From NCBI RefSeq assembly GCF_003270085.1, contig NZ_QFDQ01000177.1, positions 1 through 64,000 of the forward strand: 64,000 bases of DNA, written 5' to 3'. Position 1 is the first letter of the stretch. Every line of letters starts with the position of its first letter. Both the position numbers and the translations under genes were made by a program. The notes beneath the pieces are model-generated. The model was not told the origin of the DNA and made no database searches. It saw nothing but the letters and a program-made list of their open reading frames with translations. The stretch is from Streptomyces triticisoli. Its GTDB lineage: Bacteria > Actinomycetota > Actinomycetes > Streptomycetales > Streptomycetaceae. This document shows positions 1 to 7,800 of the stretch, piece by piece.

Positions 1-140
1 GGGCGGGCCGGGTGGGGCAAGCCGGGGCGCAGCCCCGAACGGGGTCCGGGGCGAAGCCCCGGGGGTGAGCCCCTCAACCCAGCGAGTCGGGCGGGTGGGT
101 GGGCGAGGGCGGCAGGCGAGACCGGCAGCGGAGACCGAGT
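1..140. other. Intergenic DNA with short GC hairpins
   Basis: No credible gene is seen between the window start and the 3' end of ndgR. The stretch is very G+C-rich and contains small perfect hairpins, for example a 7-bp stem with a GAA loop at 46-62 (CCGGGGC/GCCCCGG). Such short GGGGC-GAA-GCCCC units are common in Streptomyces intergenic DNA. The forward ORFs that cross this region have no ribosome binding site and run antisense to ndgR. Confidence 0.6.
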
Positions 141-173
141 GCGGGCCCCCGCTGCCACTCGGCGGGGGCCCGC
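141..173 (-). terminator. Probable terminator after ndgR
   Basis: An 11-bp perfect inverted repeat (GCGGGCCCCCG at 141-151 and its complement at 163-173) with an 11-nt loop lies about 75 bp past the ndgR stop codon. There is no T-run, as is usual for Streptomyces terminators. It could act on either strand and may serve a convergent upstream gene outside the window. Confidence 0.5.
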
Positions 174-246
174 AGGGGTCGTCGGGGTTCCGCCCGGAGG
201 GCCGCCGCGGCGTTGAGGCGGGCCCTCCGGGCGCTGGGCGCTGGGG

Positions 247-963
247 TCAGCCGGAGCGGCGCAGGGCCTCGGAGAGGCGCGCGGCGGCGTCGATGACCGC
301 CTGGGCGTGCATACGGCCGGGGTGGCGCGTGAGGCGCTCGATGGGTCCGGAGACCGAGACCGCGGCCACGACACGGTTGGAGGGGCCGCGCACGGGCGCG
401 GAGACGGACGCGACGCCCGGCTCGCGCTCGCCGATCGACTGGGCCCAGCCCCGGCGCCGTACGCCCGACAGGGCCGTCGCCGTGAAGCGGGCCCCCTGCA
501 GGCCGCGGTGCAGCCGCTCCGGCTCCTCCCAGGCCATCAGGACCTGCGCCGAGGAGCCCGCCTTCATCGTGAGCGTGGAGCCGACCGGGACCGTGTCCCG
601 CAGGCCGGACAGGCGCTCGGCCGCGGCGACGCAGATGCGCATGTCGCCCTGGCGGCGGTAGAGCTGCGCGCTCTCGCCCGTCACGTCCCGCAGGTGAGTG
701 AGCACCGGACCGGCGGTGGCGAGCAGGCGGTCCTCGCCCGCCGCCGCGGCCAGCTCCGCCAGGCGCGGGCCGAGAATGAACCGGCCCTGCATGTCCCGCG
801 CCACCAGACGGTGGTGCTCCAGTGCCACGGCCAGCCGGTGAGCCGTGGGCCGTGCCAGTCCGGTGGCCGCGACCAGACCCGCGAGGGTGGCCGGCCCGGA
901 CTCCAGAGCGCTCAGGACAAGGGCTGCCTTGTCCAGAACGCCGACGCCGCTACTGTTGTCCAT
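247..963 (-). CDS. ndgR: IclR-family regulator NdgR (leucine/amino-acid metabolism)
   Basis: A 238-aa IclR-type transcription factor, the usual size for NdgR. An N-terminal winged helix-turn-helix (about residues 5-60, with [20 protein letters not shown]) is followed by the IclR effector-binding domain. The ATG at 961-963 starts the conserved protein; the longer upstream reading frame has no support. It is divergent from leuC with 191 bp between start codons, the classic ndgR-leuCD arrangement. In Streptomyces, NdgR/AreB binds this intergenic region and controls branched-chain amino-acid genes and secondary metabolism (family knowledge). A near-perfect palindrome just upstream of its start is the likely shared operator, so autoregulation is expected. 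Identification is firm from order and sequence. Confidence 0.93.
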   Translation of the reverse strand: MDNSSGVGVLDKAALVLSALESGPATLAGLVAATGLARPTAHRLAVALEHHRLVARDMQGRFILGPRLAELAAAAGEDRLLATAGPVLTHLRDVTGESAQLYRRQGDMRICVAAAERLSGLRDTVPVGSTLTMKAGSSAQVLMAWEEPERLHRGLQGARFTATALSGVRRRGWAQSIGEREPGVASVSAPVRGPSNRVVAAVSVSGPIERLTRHPGRMHAQAVIDAAARLSEALRRSG

Positions 964-971
964 GCAACGAT

Positions 972-1000
972 ACTTGCGTCTCACTCTGTGAAACGCAAGT
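972..1000. promoter_or_regulatory. Palindromic operator between ndgR and leuC (candidate NdgR site)
   Basis: A 29-bp dyad has 13-bp arms matching at 12 of 13 positions: ACTTGCGTCTCAC at 972-984, a 3-nt centre, and GTGAAACGCAAGT at 988-1000. Its left edge is 9 bp from the ndgR start codon and its right edge 155 bp before leuC. IclR regulators bind palindromes of this kind, and NdgR is known to act on this intergenic region, so this is the best operator candidate. The assignment to NdgR is inferred. Confidence 0.7.
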
Positions 1001-1154
1001 TCAATTTTCCGTGGAACACGCCACCCTGGAATCACAACGGGGTCCGCGGCCCGACGGGCCCGCGGCGGTCGCCCGGCCCTGGGGGGGAGCGGGCGTCGCA
1101 TCCTCAAGATCTCTAGTTGGGTCGGCGCGTTCGTGTTCGGCCGAAGGGAAAGCG

Positions 1155-2573
1155 ATGGGTAGGACACTCGCGGAGAAGGTCTGGGACGACCACGTCGTCC
1201 GGCGCGCCGAGGGCGAGCCCGACCTCCTCTTCATCGATCTGCACCTGCTGCACGAGGTGACCAGCCCCCAGGCCTTCGACGGCCTCCGCAAGAGCGGCCG
1301 CACCGTGCGCCGGCTCGACCTGACCATCGCCACCGAGGACCACAACACCCCGACCCTCGACATCGACAAGCCCATCGCCGACCCGGTCTCCCGCGTCCAG
1401 CTGGAGACCCTGCGCAAGAACTGCGCCGACTTCGGCGTCCGGCTGCACCCGCTGGGCGACGTCGAGCAGGGCGTCGTCCACGTGGTCGGTCCCCAGCTGG
1501 GTCTGACCCAGCCGGGCACGACCGTCGTCTGCGGCGACTCGCACACCTCCACGCACGGCGCCTTCGGCGCGCTGGCGTTCGGCATCGGCACCTCCCAGGT
1601 CGAGCACGTGCTGGCCACCCAGACCCTGCCGATGGCCCGCCCGAAGACCATGGCGATCACCGTCGACGGCGAACTGCCCGAGGGCGTCACGGCCAAGGAC
1701 CTGATCCTGGCGATCATCGCGAAGATCGGCACCGGCGGCGGCCAGGGCTACATCCTGGAGTACCGCGGCTCCGCCATCGAGAAGCTCTCGATGGAGGCCC
1801 GCATGACCATCTGCAACATGTCGATCGAGGCCGGCGCCCGCGCGGGCATGATCGCCCCCGACGAGACCACCTTCGAGTACCTCAAGGGCCGCCCGCACGC
1901 CCCCGAGGGCGCCGACTGGGACGCCGCCGTCGCGTACTGGAAGACCCTGCGCACCGACGACGACGCCGTCTTCGACGCCGAGGTCGTCATCGACGCCGCC
2001 GAACTGGCCCCGTTCGTCACCTGGGGCACCAACCCCGGCCAGGGCGCGCCGCTTTCGTCCACCGTCCCCGACCCGGCTTCGTACGAAGACGCTTCGGAGC
2101 GACTGGCCGCCGAAAAGGCCCTGGAGTACATGGGGTTGGAGGCCGGCCAGCCGCTGCGCTCCATCCAGGTGGACACCGTCTTCGTAGGCTCCTGCACCAA
2201 CGGCCGTATCGAGGACCTGCGCGCCGCCGCCGCGCTCCTGAAGGACCGCAAAATCGCCGACGGCGTACGGATGCTGGTCGTCCCCGGCTCCGCGCGCGTG
2301 GGCCTGCAGGCCGTCTCCGAGGGCCTGGACCTGGTCTTCAAGGAGGCCGGCGCCGAGTGGCGGCACGCGGGCTGCTCGATGTGCTTGGGCATGAACCCCG
2401 ACCAGCTCGCCCCCGGTGAGCGCTCCGCCTCCACCTCCAACCGCAACTTCGAGGGCCGGCAGGGCAAGGGCGGCCGCACCCACCTGGTGTCGCCGCCCGT
2501 TGCCGCTGCAACTGCCGTTCTCGGCAGACTGGCCTCTCCGGCCGATCTCTCGGACGCCCCTGCTGGAGTCTGA
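1155..2573 (+). CDS. leuC: 3-isopropylmalate dehydratase large subunit
   Basis: Catalyses 2- to 3-isopropylmalate isomerisation in leucine biosynthesis together with LeuD. The 472-aa product is full length for LeuC. The start ATG at 1155 follows GAAGGGAA and opens with [13 protein letters not shown]. The aconitase-fold [4Fe-4S] cysteine motifs are visible: VGSCTNGR in the C-terminal third and [10 protein letters not shown] about 60 residues later. [19 protein letters not shown] is the conserved substrate-site segment. It is transcribed away from ndgR, and leuD follows after an unusually long 177-nt gap that contains a structured repeat. Expression is probably under NdgR control through the upstream palindrome. 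Confidence 0.97.
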   Translation: MGRTLAEKVWDDHVVRRAEGEPDLLFIDLHLLHEVTSPQAFDGLRKSGRTVRRLDLTIATEDHNTPTLDIDKPIADPVSRVQLETLRKNCADFGVRLHPLGDVEQGVVHVVGPQLGLTQPGTTVVCGDSHTSTHGAFGALAFGIGTSQVEHVLATQTLPMARPKTMAITVDGELPEGVTAKDLILAIIAKIGTGGGQGYILEYRGSAIEKLSMEARMTICNMSIEAGARAGMIAPDETTFEYLKGRPHAPEGADWDAAVAYWKTLRTDDDAVFDAEVVIDAAELAPFVTWGTNPGQGAPLSSTVPDPASYEDASERLAAEKALEYMGLEAGQPLRSIQVDTVFVGSCTNGRIEDLRAAAALLKDRKIADGVRMLVVPGSARVGLQAVSEGLDLVFKEAGAEWRHAGCSMCLGMNPDQLAPGERSASTSNRNFEGRQGKGGRTHLVSPPVAAATAVLGRLASPADLSDAPAGV

Positions 2574-2579
2574 GAGATC
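2544..2579 (+). other. Inverted repeat spanning the leuC stop codon
   Basis: An 8-bp perfect inverted repeat (GATCTCTC at 2544-2551, GAGAGATC at 2572-2579) with a 20-nt loop overlaps the leuC stop codon and abuts the GTGA that begins the leuD leader element. It occupies the position where an IscB omega-RNA would carry its guide. It might instead be a remnant of the insertion junction or a weak attenuator. Only the repeat itself is seen. Confidence 0.45.
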
Positions 2580-2746
2580 GTGACTCCACCCACCGCCGAA
2601 ACGGCGGGCTTCCAACCTCAAGGTTGCGGTCCAGCCCGAACCGGCCCCGTAAGGGGCAGAAGCGACACTACCGCGCCGCCTTGCGGCGTGGGGGCGAACG
2701 AAGCAATCCCCCCGGCGGTGGAAGCCGCCGGCCCCTTGGCTAGGAG
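2580..2746 (+). ncRNA. HEARO-like / IscB omega-RNA-like element without iscB, 5' of leuD
   Basis: This structured segment begins at GTGA (2580-2583), then CTCCACCCACCG, and ends in CTAGGAG, four nucleotides before the leuD ATG. Stems visible in order: CCGCCG-aaa-CGGCGG; AACC-tcaa-GGTT followed by GCGGTCCAGCCC; GCCCC-gtaa-GGGGC; CGCCG-cctt-GCGGCG; and CCGGCGG/CCGCCGG just before the 3' end. The CTTCCAAC..GGTTGCG segment and the AGCAATC..hairpin..GGAG 3' end resemble published HEARO/omega-RNA, and HEARO elements are reported to insert next to ATGA or GTGA. In complete elements the iscB gene follows directly; here leuD takes its place. A diverged second copy lies 5' of recG. Family assignment is from memory of the consensus; a covariance-model search would settle it. 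Confidence 0.68.
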
Positions 2747-2750
2747 CCAC

Positions 2751-3344
2751 ATGGAAGCCTTCACCACCCACACCGGCCGGGCCGTCCCGCTGCGCCGCAG
2801 CAACGTCGACACCGACCAGATCATCCCCGCCCACTGGCTCAAGAAGGTCACGCGCGACGGGTTCGAGGACGGGCTGTTCGAGGCCTGGCGCAAGGACCCC
2901 GAGTTCGTGCTCAACCGCCCCGAGCGCCACGGCGCCACGGTCCTGGTCGCCGGCCCCGACTTCGGCACCGGCTCCTCCCGCGAGCACGCCGTCTGGGCAC
3001 TGCAGAACTACGGCTTCAAGGCCGTGATCTCCTCCCGCTTCGCGGACATCTTCCGCGGCAACTCGCTGAAGAACGGCCTGCTCACGGTGGTCCTGGACCA
3101 GAAGACCGTGGACGCGCTGTGGGAGCTCACCGAGCAGGACCCCCAGACCGAGGTGACCGTCGACCTGGTCGCCCGCGAGGTGCGCGCCGAGTCGATCACC
3201 GCCCCCTTCGAGCTGGACGAGAACTCCCGCTGGCGGCTGCTGAACGGGCTGGACGACATCTCCATCACCCTGCAGAACGAGGCCGACATCGCGGCGTACG
3301 AGGCAAAGCGCCCGTCGTTCAAGCCGCGCACCCTGCCGGTCTGA
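2751..3344 (+). CDS. leuD: 3-isopropylmalate dehydratase small subunit
   Basis: Small (swivelling-domain) subunit partnering LeuC in leucine biosynthesis. The product is 197 aa, the normal length. It starts [14 protein letters not shown] and carries [14 protein letters not shown] and the [15 protein letters not shown] segment typical of LeuD. The ATG at 2751 is preceded by AGGAG only four nucleotides away, and that AGGAG is also the 3' end of the HEARO-like element, so translation initiation of leuD may depend on the element. The upstream in-frame extension reads through the structured RNA and is not coding. The long leuC-leuD gap suggests the two genes are not tightly translationally coupled here. 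Confidence 0.96.
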   Translation: MEAFTTHTGRAVPLRRSNVDTDQIIPAHWLKKVTRDGFEDGLFEAWRKDPEFVLNRPERHGATVLVAGPDFGTGSSREHAVWALQNYGFKAVISSRFADIFRGNSLKNGLLTVVLDQKTVDALWELTEQDPQTEVTVDLVAREVRAESITAPFELDENSRWRLLNGLDDISITLQNEADIAAYEAKRPSFKPRTLPV

Positions 3345-3431
3345 TCCGGCGCCCCCGGCCGATGATCGACAGCTGAGCCGGACCCCGATCCGGCGCCCGG
3401 GCAAGTCGAGTTTCGGCCACCGAGCAACCCC

Positions 3432-3466
3432 GCTGTACCCCTGATCACCTCGATCGGGGGTACAGC
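3432..3466 (+). terminator. Hairpin terminator after leuD
   Basis: A perfect 10-bp stem (GCTGTACCCC at 3432-3441, complement at 3457-3466) with a 15-nt loop lies 88 bp past leuD and is followed by GTTTCC. It probably ends the leuCD transcript. The rest of 3345-3651 shows no gene. Confidence 0.6.
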
Positions 3467-3651
3467 CGTTTCCGGGCCCGCACACCTCGCCGCGCCACCG
3501 CATCCGCCCCCAACTCCCCACGTTATGGGGGCTGTTGCCGGGGTACGCGAGGTCCAGGGCCCCGGCCGGCGAAGGTGCCGAAAGGGCTGTCCGAGGCGGC
3601 AGTTGCCCCCCAGCGCAGGCGACAACTCGCCCCAGATGGCACAATCTGTGC

Positions 3652-3882
3652 ATGGACAACGACGGCCAACTCGAGCTCTATACGGCGGTCGCGGCCCAAC
3701 TCAAGGAAGCGCACGCAAGGGTGCGCGCACTGCAAGTCCCGGAGGGCGTACGGATGGCGCTGACCCGGAAGCTGCTGGTCATTACGGCCGCGGCCAAACA
3801 CGATCTTGCCGGTGCGACAAGGCGTCTGGAGAGGTTCACGGCAGACCTCGACGAAGGCCGAATCCCCGGCGAGGAAGGCTGA
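3652..3882 (+). CDS. Small conserved helical protein, unknown function
   Basis: A 76-aa product beginning MDNDGQLELYTAVAAQL, predicted to be almost entirely alpha-helical with a charged, basic middle (ALTRKLLVITAAAKHDLAGATRRLERF) and an acidic tail. I do not recognise a family with known function; proteins of this kind sit between leuD and hupS in streptomycetes. The start ATG at 3652 has no Shine-Dalgarno sequence, but CACAAT (3640-3645) lies six nucleotides upstream and could be a -10 box of a leaderless transcript. An in-frame upstream extension to 3535 is unlikely to be translated. Function is not assigned. Confidence 0.75.
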   Translation: MDNDGQLELYTAVAAQLKEAHARVRALQVPEGVRMALTRKLLVITAAAKHDLAGATRRLERFTADLDEGRIPGEEG

Positions 3883-3937
3883 ACAGCCCGAGACCGTTGA
3901 GTCTGTTGCGACACAAGGGTGATTAGCCCGTTTCGTG

Positions 3938-3967
3938 TTTGATTTGCGGTATATATCCGCCTAACGT
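3938..3967 (+). promoter_or_regulatory. Candidate promoter of hupS
   Basis: TTGATT (3938-3943) and TAACGT (3962-3967) are separated by 18 bp, a reasonable -35/-10 pair about 50 bp before the hupS start. Between them lies an unusually A+T-rich partial dyad, GCGG-tatatat-CCGC (3945-3959), which may bind a regulator or aid melting. Inferred from sequence only. Confidence 0.45.
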
Positions 3968-4017
3968 GCGAAAAGCTTGGACACTTTCGTTCTGGCAGGG
4001 TCTCCGAAGGGGAAGAC

Positions 4018-4653
4018 GTGAACAAGGCGCAGCTCGTAGAAGCGATTGCCGACAAGATGGGCGGCCGCCAGCAGGCCGCCGATGCCGTCGACGCGGTACT
4101 GGACGCCATCGTCCGCGCGGTCGTCGCGGGAGACCGGGTCTCGGTCACCGGCTTCGGGTCCTTCGAGAAGGTCGACCGTCCCGCCCGCTACGCGCGCAAC
4201 CCGCAGACGGGTGAGCGGGTGCGGGTCAAGAAGACCTCCGTTCCCCGCTTCCGGGCCGGCCAGGGTTTCAAGGACCTGGTCAGTGGCTCGAAGAAGCTTC
4301 CGAAGAACGACATCGCGGTGAAGAAGGCGCCCAAGGGCAGCCTCTCCGGCCCGACCGCCACCATTGCCAAGGCCGCCGGCAAGAAGGCCGCCGCCAAGAA
4401 GGCGACGGGCGCGGCGAAGAAGGCCACCGCCAAGAAGACCACCGCGGCGGCGAAGAAGGCCACCGCCAAGAAGACCGCCGGGGCCAAGAAGACCACGGCG
4501 GCCGCCAAGAAGACGACGGCCACGAAGGCCGCTGCCAAGAAGACCACGGCCAAGAAGGCCCCGGCGAAGAAGGCGACGGCCAAGAAGGCCCCCGCCAAGA
4601 AGTCGACGGCCCGCAAGACCACCGCCAAGAAGAGCACCGCCCGCGGCCAGTAG
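4018..4653 (+). CDS. hupS: HU-family nucleoid protein with lysine-rich C-terminal tail (HupS)
   Basis: A two-domain actinobacterial HU. Residues 1-93 are a standard HU fold (MNKAQLVEAIADKMG; GFGSFEKVDRPARYARNPQTGE is the DNA-binding arm). Residues about 100-211 are a low-complexity tail of Lys/Ala/Thr/Pro repeats (AKKATAKK, KKTTAAAKK), resembling histone H1 and mycobacterial HU. The 211-aa length matches Streptomyces HupS, which is induced in sporulation and compacts spore nucleoids. The start is a GTG at 4018 behind GAAGGGGAAG. The tail is encoded by near-tandem nucleotide repeats and is a likely site of length variation. Histone-like acetylation or other tail modification is possible but not shown by the sequence. 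Confidence 0.93.
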   Translation: MNKAQLVEAIADKMGGRQQAADAVDAVLDAIVRAVVAGDRVSVTGFGSFEKVDRPARYARNPQTGERVRVKKTSVPRFRAGQGFKDLVSGSKKLPKNDIAVKKAPKGSLSGPTATIAKAAGKKAAAKKATGAAKKATAKKTTAAAKKATAKKTAGAKKTTAAAKKTTATKAAAKKTTAKKAPAKKATAKKAPAKKSTARKTTAKKSTARGQ

Positions 4654-4781
4654 GGCACAGGGGTACTCAGCGCCTGGCCGGACTCCTGAGGGAGCCCGGC
4701 CCGCGGTGTGTTCGGCGTTCCTGCGGCTGGTGGGGGCCGTGTTGCGCGGGATGCCCGGCCCGCTCGGCCGGTTCGGCCGGT

Positions 4782-4985
4782 TCAGAAGGTCTGCAGCGTC
4801 ACCAGAGTGATCCGCAGGCCGTCCCCCTCGCCCTCCGTCTCGATGCGCACCCGCTGCCCGGGACGCAGCAGCCGCAGACCGCCCGCGTCGAACGCCGGCG
4901 CCTCGAAGGGCACCGGGGTGCCGTCGTCCAGGAGCACCTGCCCGCTGCGGCTTTCGGGGTCGTACGTGTATGCGGTCGCCTGCAT
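4782..4985 (-). CDS. Small OB-fold/cold-shock-like protein
   Basis: A 67-aa protein starting MQATAYTYDPESRSGQVLLD. The N-terminal pattern (GxV..DDGTPVPFEAPAF) and a C-terminal LRPGQRVRIETEGEGDGLRITLVTL recall a cold-shock-domain beta barrel, but the aromatic RNP1/RNP2 residues of true CspA proteins are missing, so nucleic-acid binding is uncertain. It points toward hupS and away from cofC on the same strand. A conserved Streptomyces hypothetical is the safest description; the fold is inferred from pattern and length only. Confidence 0.72.
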   Translation of the reverse strand: MQATAYTYDPESRSGQVLLDDGTPVPFEAPAFDAGGLRLLRPGQRVRIETEGEGDGLRITLVTLQTF

Positions 4986-5067
4986 GACGGCAGCCTACTG
5001 CCACTCGCCGACGCCTCCGCCTTCCCCGCCCCTGGGTTCACCGCCCGAGGATTCACCGCCCGTGGGT

Positions 5068-5706
5068 TCACTGGCCGGGGATCAGCAGTCGCGCCGCCGC
5101 GGCGGCCGTGCGCGGTCCCACCCCGAGGGCCAGCGCCGCCCGCAGATCGTCCCCGGTGTCCACGTCCCGGCGTACGGACTCCACCGCGTCCAGGGACAGT
5201 TCCACCGCGCCGGACGCCCGGTGCCGGGCCCGGGAACCGGTGCCGAAAGCCGGGAGCAGCGCACGGCCCGGAGCCGCCGCCAGCAAAGTCGTGCCGACCG
5301 CCGCCGAATCCGCGAGAAAGGCACGCGGGAATGGTGCGGCCGCCCGCAGAACCAGAGCCAATTCCCGGGGCCGCAGCGCCGGAAGATCGGCGTTCAGGGC
5401 CGCAACGGGCGTTTCGGGACGAGTGGACCGTACGACCGCCGCTCCGTGCGTGAGCGCGGCGTTCAGCCCGGCGCGCGGTTCGTCGGCCACGATCCGGGCG
5501 CCCAGCGCCGCCAGCTCCCGCCCGGCCACGCCGTCGTCCGTGACGACTGCCACATTCGCGACCGCCGGGCAGGCCAGCGCGGCCGCCACCGTGTCCTCGG
5601 CGAAGGCGAGGGCGAGGCCCGGCCGCACCCCGTCGCCGGCGGTGTCCGACAGCCTGCTCTTGGCCCGGGTCAAGGGCTTCAGGGGAATGACCAAGGTCCA
5701 CTGCAC
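5068..5706 (-). CDS. cofC: 2-phospho-L-lactate / phosphoenolpyruvate guanylyltransferase (F420 biosynthesis)
   Basis: A CofC/FbiD-type nucleotidyltransferase that activates the lactate-type precursor of coenzyme F420 with GTP. The GTG at 5706 begins VQWTLVIPLKPLTRAKSRL, the conserved N-terminal nucleotide-binding stretch; the 50 residues upstream in the same frame are not family-like. The VVTDDG and LNADLPALRPREL motifs fit the MobA-like/GT-A fold. The product is 212 aa, normal for the family. It is divergent from plsC (start codons 197 bp apart). F420 is used in streptomycetes for lincosamide, tetracycline and other tailoring reactions and in reductases. Confidence 0.85.
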   Translation of the reverse strand: MQWTLVIPLKPLTRAKSRLSDTAGDGVRPGLALAFAEDTVAAALACPAVANVAVVTDDGVAGRELAALGARIVADEPRAGLNAALTHGAAVVRSTRPETPVAALNADLPALRPRELALVLRAAAPFPRAFLADSAAVGTTLLAAAPGRALLPAFGTGSRARHRASGAVELSLDAVESVRRDVDTGDDLRAALALGVGPRTAAAAARLLIPGQ

Positions 5707-5903
5707 CGGCGTTCCGTCCCTCTCGTGTGACCGCCATTGTCCCCCGGACCCTCGGGCGGTCCGGGGGAGGGAGGGGCGCGAAGCTCCTCGCAAGGGTGGT
5801 GGTGGGGACGGGCGGGCGTACGGTGTTCTCGACAGACAGGCGGCCCGGGGCGACACTTGTGCGGCCCCCGGTCCAGGTGGCAGCCCTAGAGGAAGGTGTC
5901 CGC

Positions 5904-6734
5904 GTGTCCCGCCGCAGAATCGGCTTCTGGTACCGCTTCGCAGCGGTGATCTGCAAACCGCCGCTGGTGGCTCTGATCAAGCGGGACTGGCGCGGAATGG
6001 AGAACATTCCGGCCGACGGTGGATTTATCACCGTGGTGAACCACAATTCACACATCGATCCCTTCGCTTACGCGCATTTCCAGTACAACACCGGGCGCGT
6101 GCCGCGATTCCTCGCGAAGAGCGGGCTTTTCAAGAAGGGATTCGTGGGGGCCGCGATGCGCGGCACCGGACAGATCCCCGTCTACCGCGAGAGCACGGAC
6201 GCGCTGAACGCCTTCCGCGCCGCGATCGACGCCGTGGAGCGCGGCGAGTGCGTCGCGTTCTACCCCGAGGGAACGCTCACCCGCGACCCGGACGGCTGGC
6301 CGATGACCGGCAAGACGGGCGCCGCGCGGGTCGCTCTGCAGACCAAGTGCCCGGTGATTCCGGTCGCCCAGTGGGGCGCCAACGAACTGCTGCCGCCCTA
6401 CGCGAAGAAGCCCGACCTGCTGCCGCGCAAGACCCACCACGTCCTGGCCGGCCCGCCCGTGGACCTCTCGCGCTTCTACGACCAGGAGGTGACCCCGGAA
6501 CTGCTGAAGGAGACGACCGAGGCCATCATGGCGGCCATCACCCGCCTGCTGGAGGAGATCCGCGGCGAGAAGGCACCCGCCGTGCCCTACGATCCGCGCC
6601 GGGAGCGGATCGAGCAGCGCCGCCGCACCGAAGCGCAGACGGCGCAGACGGCACAGACCCAGGGCAGGACCTCGTCGGCCGCACAGCAGGAGCCGGACGT
6701 GGAAGCCGTACAGGAAGAGGGGCAGGGCACGTGA
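5904..6734 (+). CDS. plsC: 1-acyl-glycerol-3-phosphate acyltransferase
   Basis: PlsC-type acyltransferase that makes phosphatidic acid at the membrane. The catalytic H-x4-D is in VVNHNSHIDPF and the substrate motif is FYPEGTLTR. The GTG start at 5904 (VSRRRIGFWYRF) follows GGAAGG by seven nucleotides; the frame upstream to 5727 lacks homology-like sequence. The 276-aa product ends in a charged Q/T/A-rich tail. The stop overlaps the gpsA start (GTGA), so glycerol-3-phosphate synthesis and acylation are translationally coupled, a sensible pathway pairing. Confidence 0.93.
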   Translation: MSRRRIGFWYRFAAVICKPPLVALIKRDWRGMENIPADGGFITVVNHNSHIDPFAYAHFQYNTGRVPRFLAKSGLFKKGFVGAAMRGTGQIPVYRESTDALNAFRAAIDAVERGECVAFYPEGTLTRDPDGWPMTGKTGAARVALQTKCPVIPVAQWGANELLPPYAKKPDLLPRKTHHVLAGPPVDLSRFYDQEVTPELLKETTEAIMAAITRLLEEIRGEKAPAVPYDPRRERIEQRRRTEAQTAQTAQTQGRTSSAAQQEPDVEAVQEEGQGT

Positions 6735-7741
6735 GCAAGCCGGTCAAGGCGGCTGTGTTCGGCACCGGATCGTGGGGCACCGCCTTCGGCGTGGTCCTCG
6801 CCGACGCCGGCTGCGAGGTGACCCTGTGGGCCCGCCGCGCCGAACTCGCCGAAGTGGTCAACTCCACCCGTACCAACCCGGACTACATGCCCGGTCTCGA
6901 ACTACCGAAGAACCTGCGGGCCACGGCCGACGCCGCCGAGGCCGCCCGCGACGCCGATTTCACGGTGCTCGCCGTCCCCTCCCAGACCTTGCGCGGCAAT
7001 CTCGCCGAGTGGCTGCCGCTGCTCGCCCCGGACACGGTCCTCGTCTCCCTGATGAAGGGCGTCGAACTGGGCTCGGTCATGCGGATGAGCGAGGTCATCG
7101 AGGACGTCACCAAGGTCGGCGCCGACCGGATCGCCGTGGTCACCGGACCCAACCTCGCCCGCGAGGTCGCCTCCCGCATGCCGGCCGCCGCCGTGGTGGC
7201 GTGCACCGACGAGGAGGTGGCCCGGCGGCTCCAGGGCGCCTGCCACACCGCGTACTTCCGGCCGTACACCAACACCGACGTCGTCGGCTGCGAACTCGGG
7301 GGCGCCGTCAAGAACGTGATCGGCCTGGCCGTCGGCATCGCGGACGGCATGGGCCTCGGCGACAACGCCAAGGGCTCGCTCATCACGCGCGGGCTCGCCG
7401 AGACCACCCGGCTGGGCATGGCGCTGGGCGCCGACCCGCTGACCTTCTCCGGACTCGCCGGCCTCGGCGACCTGGTGGCGACCTGCTCCTCGCCGCTGTC
7501 GCGCAACCACACCTTCGGCACCAACCTCGGCAAGGGCATGACCCTCGAGGAGACCATCGCGGTCACCAAGCAGACCGCCGAGGGCGTCAAGTCCTGCGAG
7601 TCGGTGCTGGATCTGGCCCGCCGGCACGGCGTCGACATGCCCATCGCGGAGACCGTCGTCGGCATCGTGCACGAGGGCAAATCGCCGGTGGCGGCACTCA
7701 AGGAGCTGATGTCGCGCAGCGCCAAGCCCGAGCGACGCTGA
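6731..7741 (+). CDS. gpsA: NAD(P)-dependent glycerol-3-phosphate dehydrogenase
   Basis: Reduces dihydroxyacetone phosphate to sn-glycerol 3-phosphate, the phospholipid backbone. The N-terminal Rossmann motif is VFGTGSWGTAF; the conserved SLMKGVE, GPNLAREV and catalytic-lysine segment GGAVKNVIGLAVGI follow, with NAKGSLITRGL in the C-terminal helical domain. The product is 336 aa. The start GTG at 6731 overlaps the plsC stop. ddl follows 59 bp later. Assignment is unambiguous. Confidence 0.97.
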   Translation: MSKPVKAAVFGTGSWGTAFGVVLADAGCEVTLWARRAELAEVVNSTRTNPDYMPGLELPKNLRATADAAEAARDADFTVLAVPSQTLRGNLAEWLPLLAPDTVLVSLMKGVELGSVMRMSEVIEDVTKVGADRIAVVTGPNLAREVASRMPAAAVVACTDEEVARRLQGACHTAYFRPYTNTDVVGCELGGAVKNVIGLAVGIADGMGLGDNAKGSLITRGLAETTRLGMALGADPLTFSGLAGLGDLVATCSSPLSRNHTFGTNLGKGMTLEETIAVTKQTAEGVKSCESVLDLARRHGVDMPIAETVVGIVHEGKSPVAALKELMSRSAKPERR

Positions 7742-7800
7742 GCGACGCCGCGTTTCCAACGCTGACTCGCGCCTCGGCCAACGGGTACTCTCATCGCGAT

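Noticed and set aside
1113-3659. Very long minus-strand frame across leuC and leuD
   Set aside because: It is antisense to two certain genes, Gly/Ala/Val-rich, without a ribosome binding site; long antisense frames are expected in high-GC DNA.
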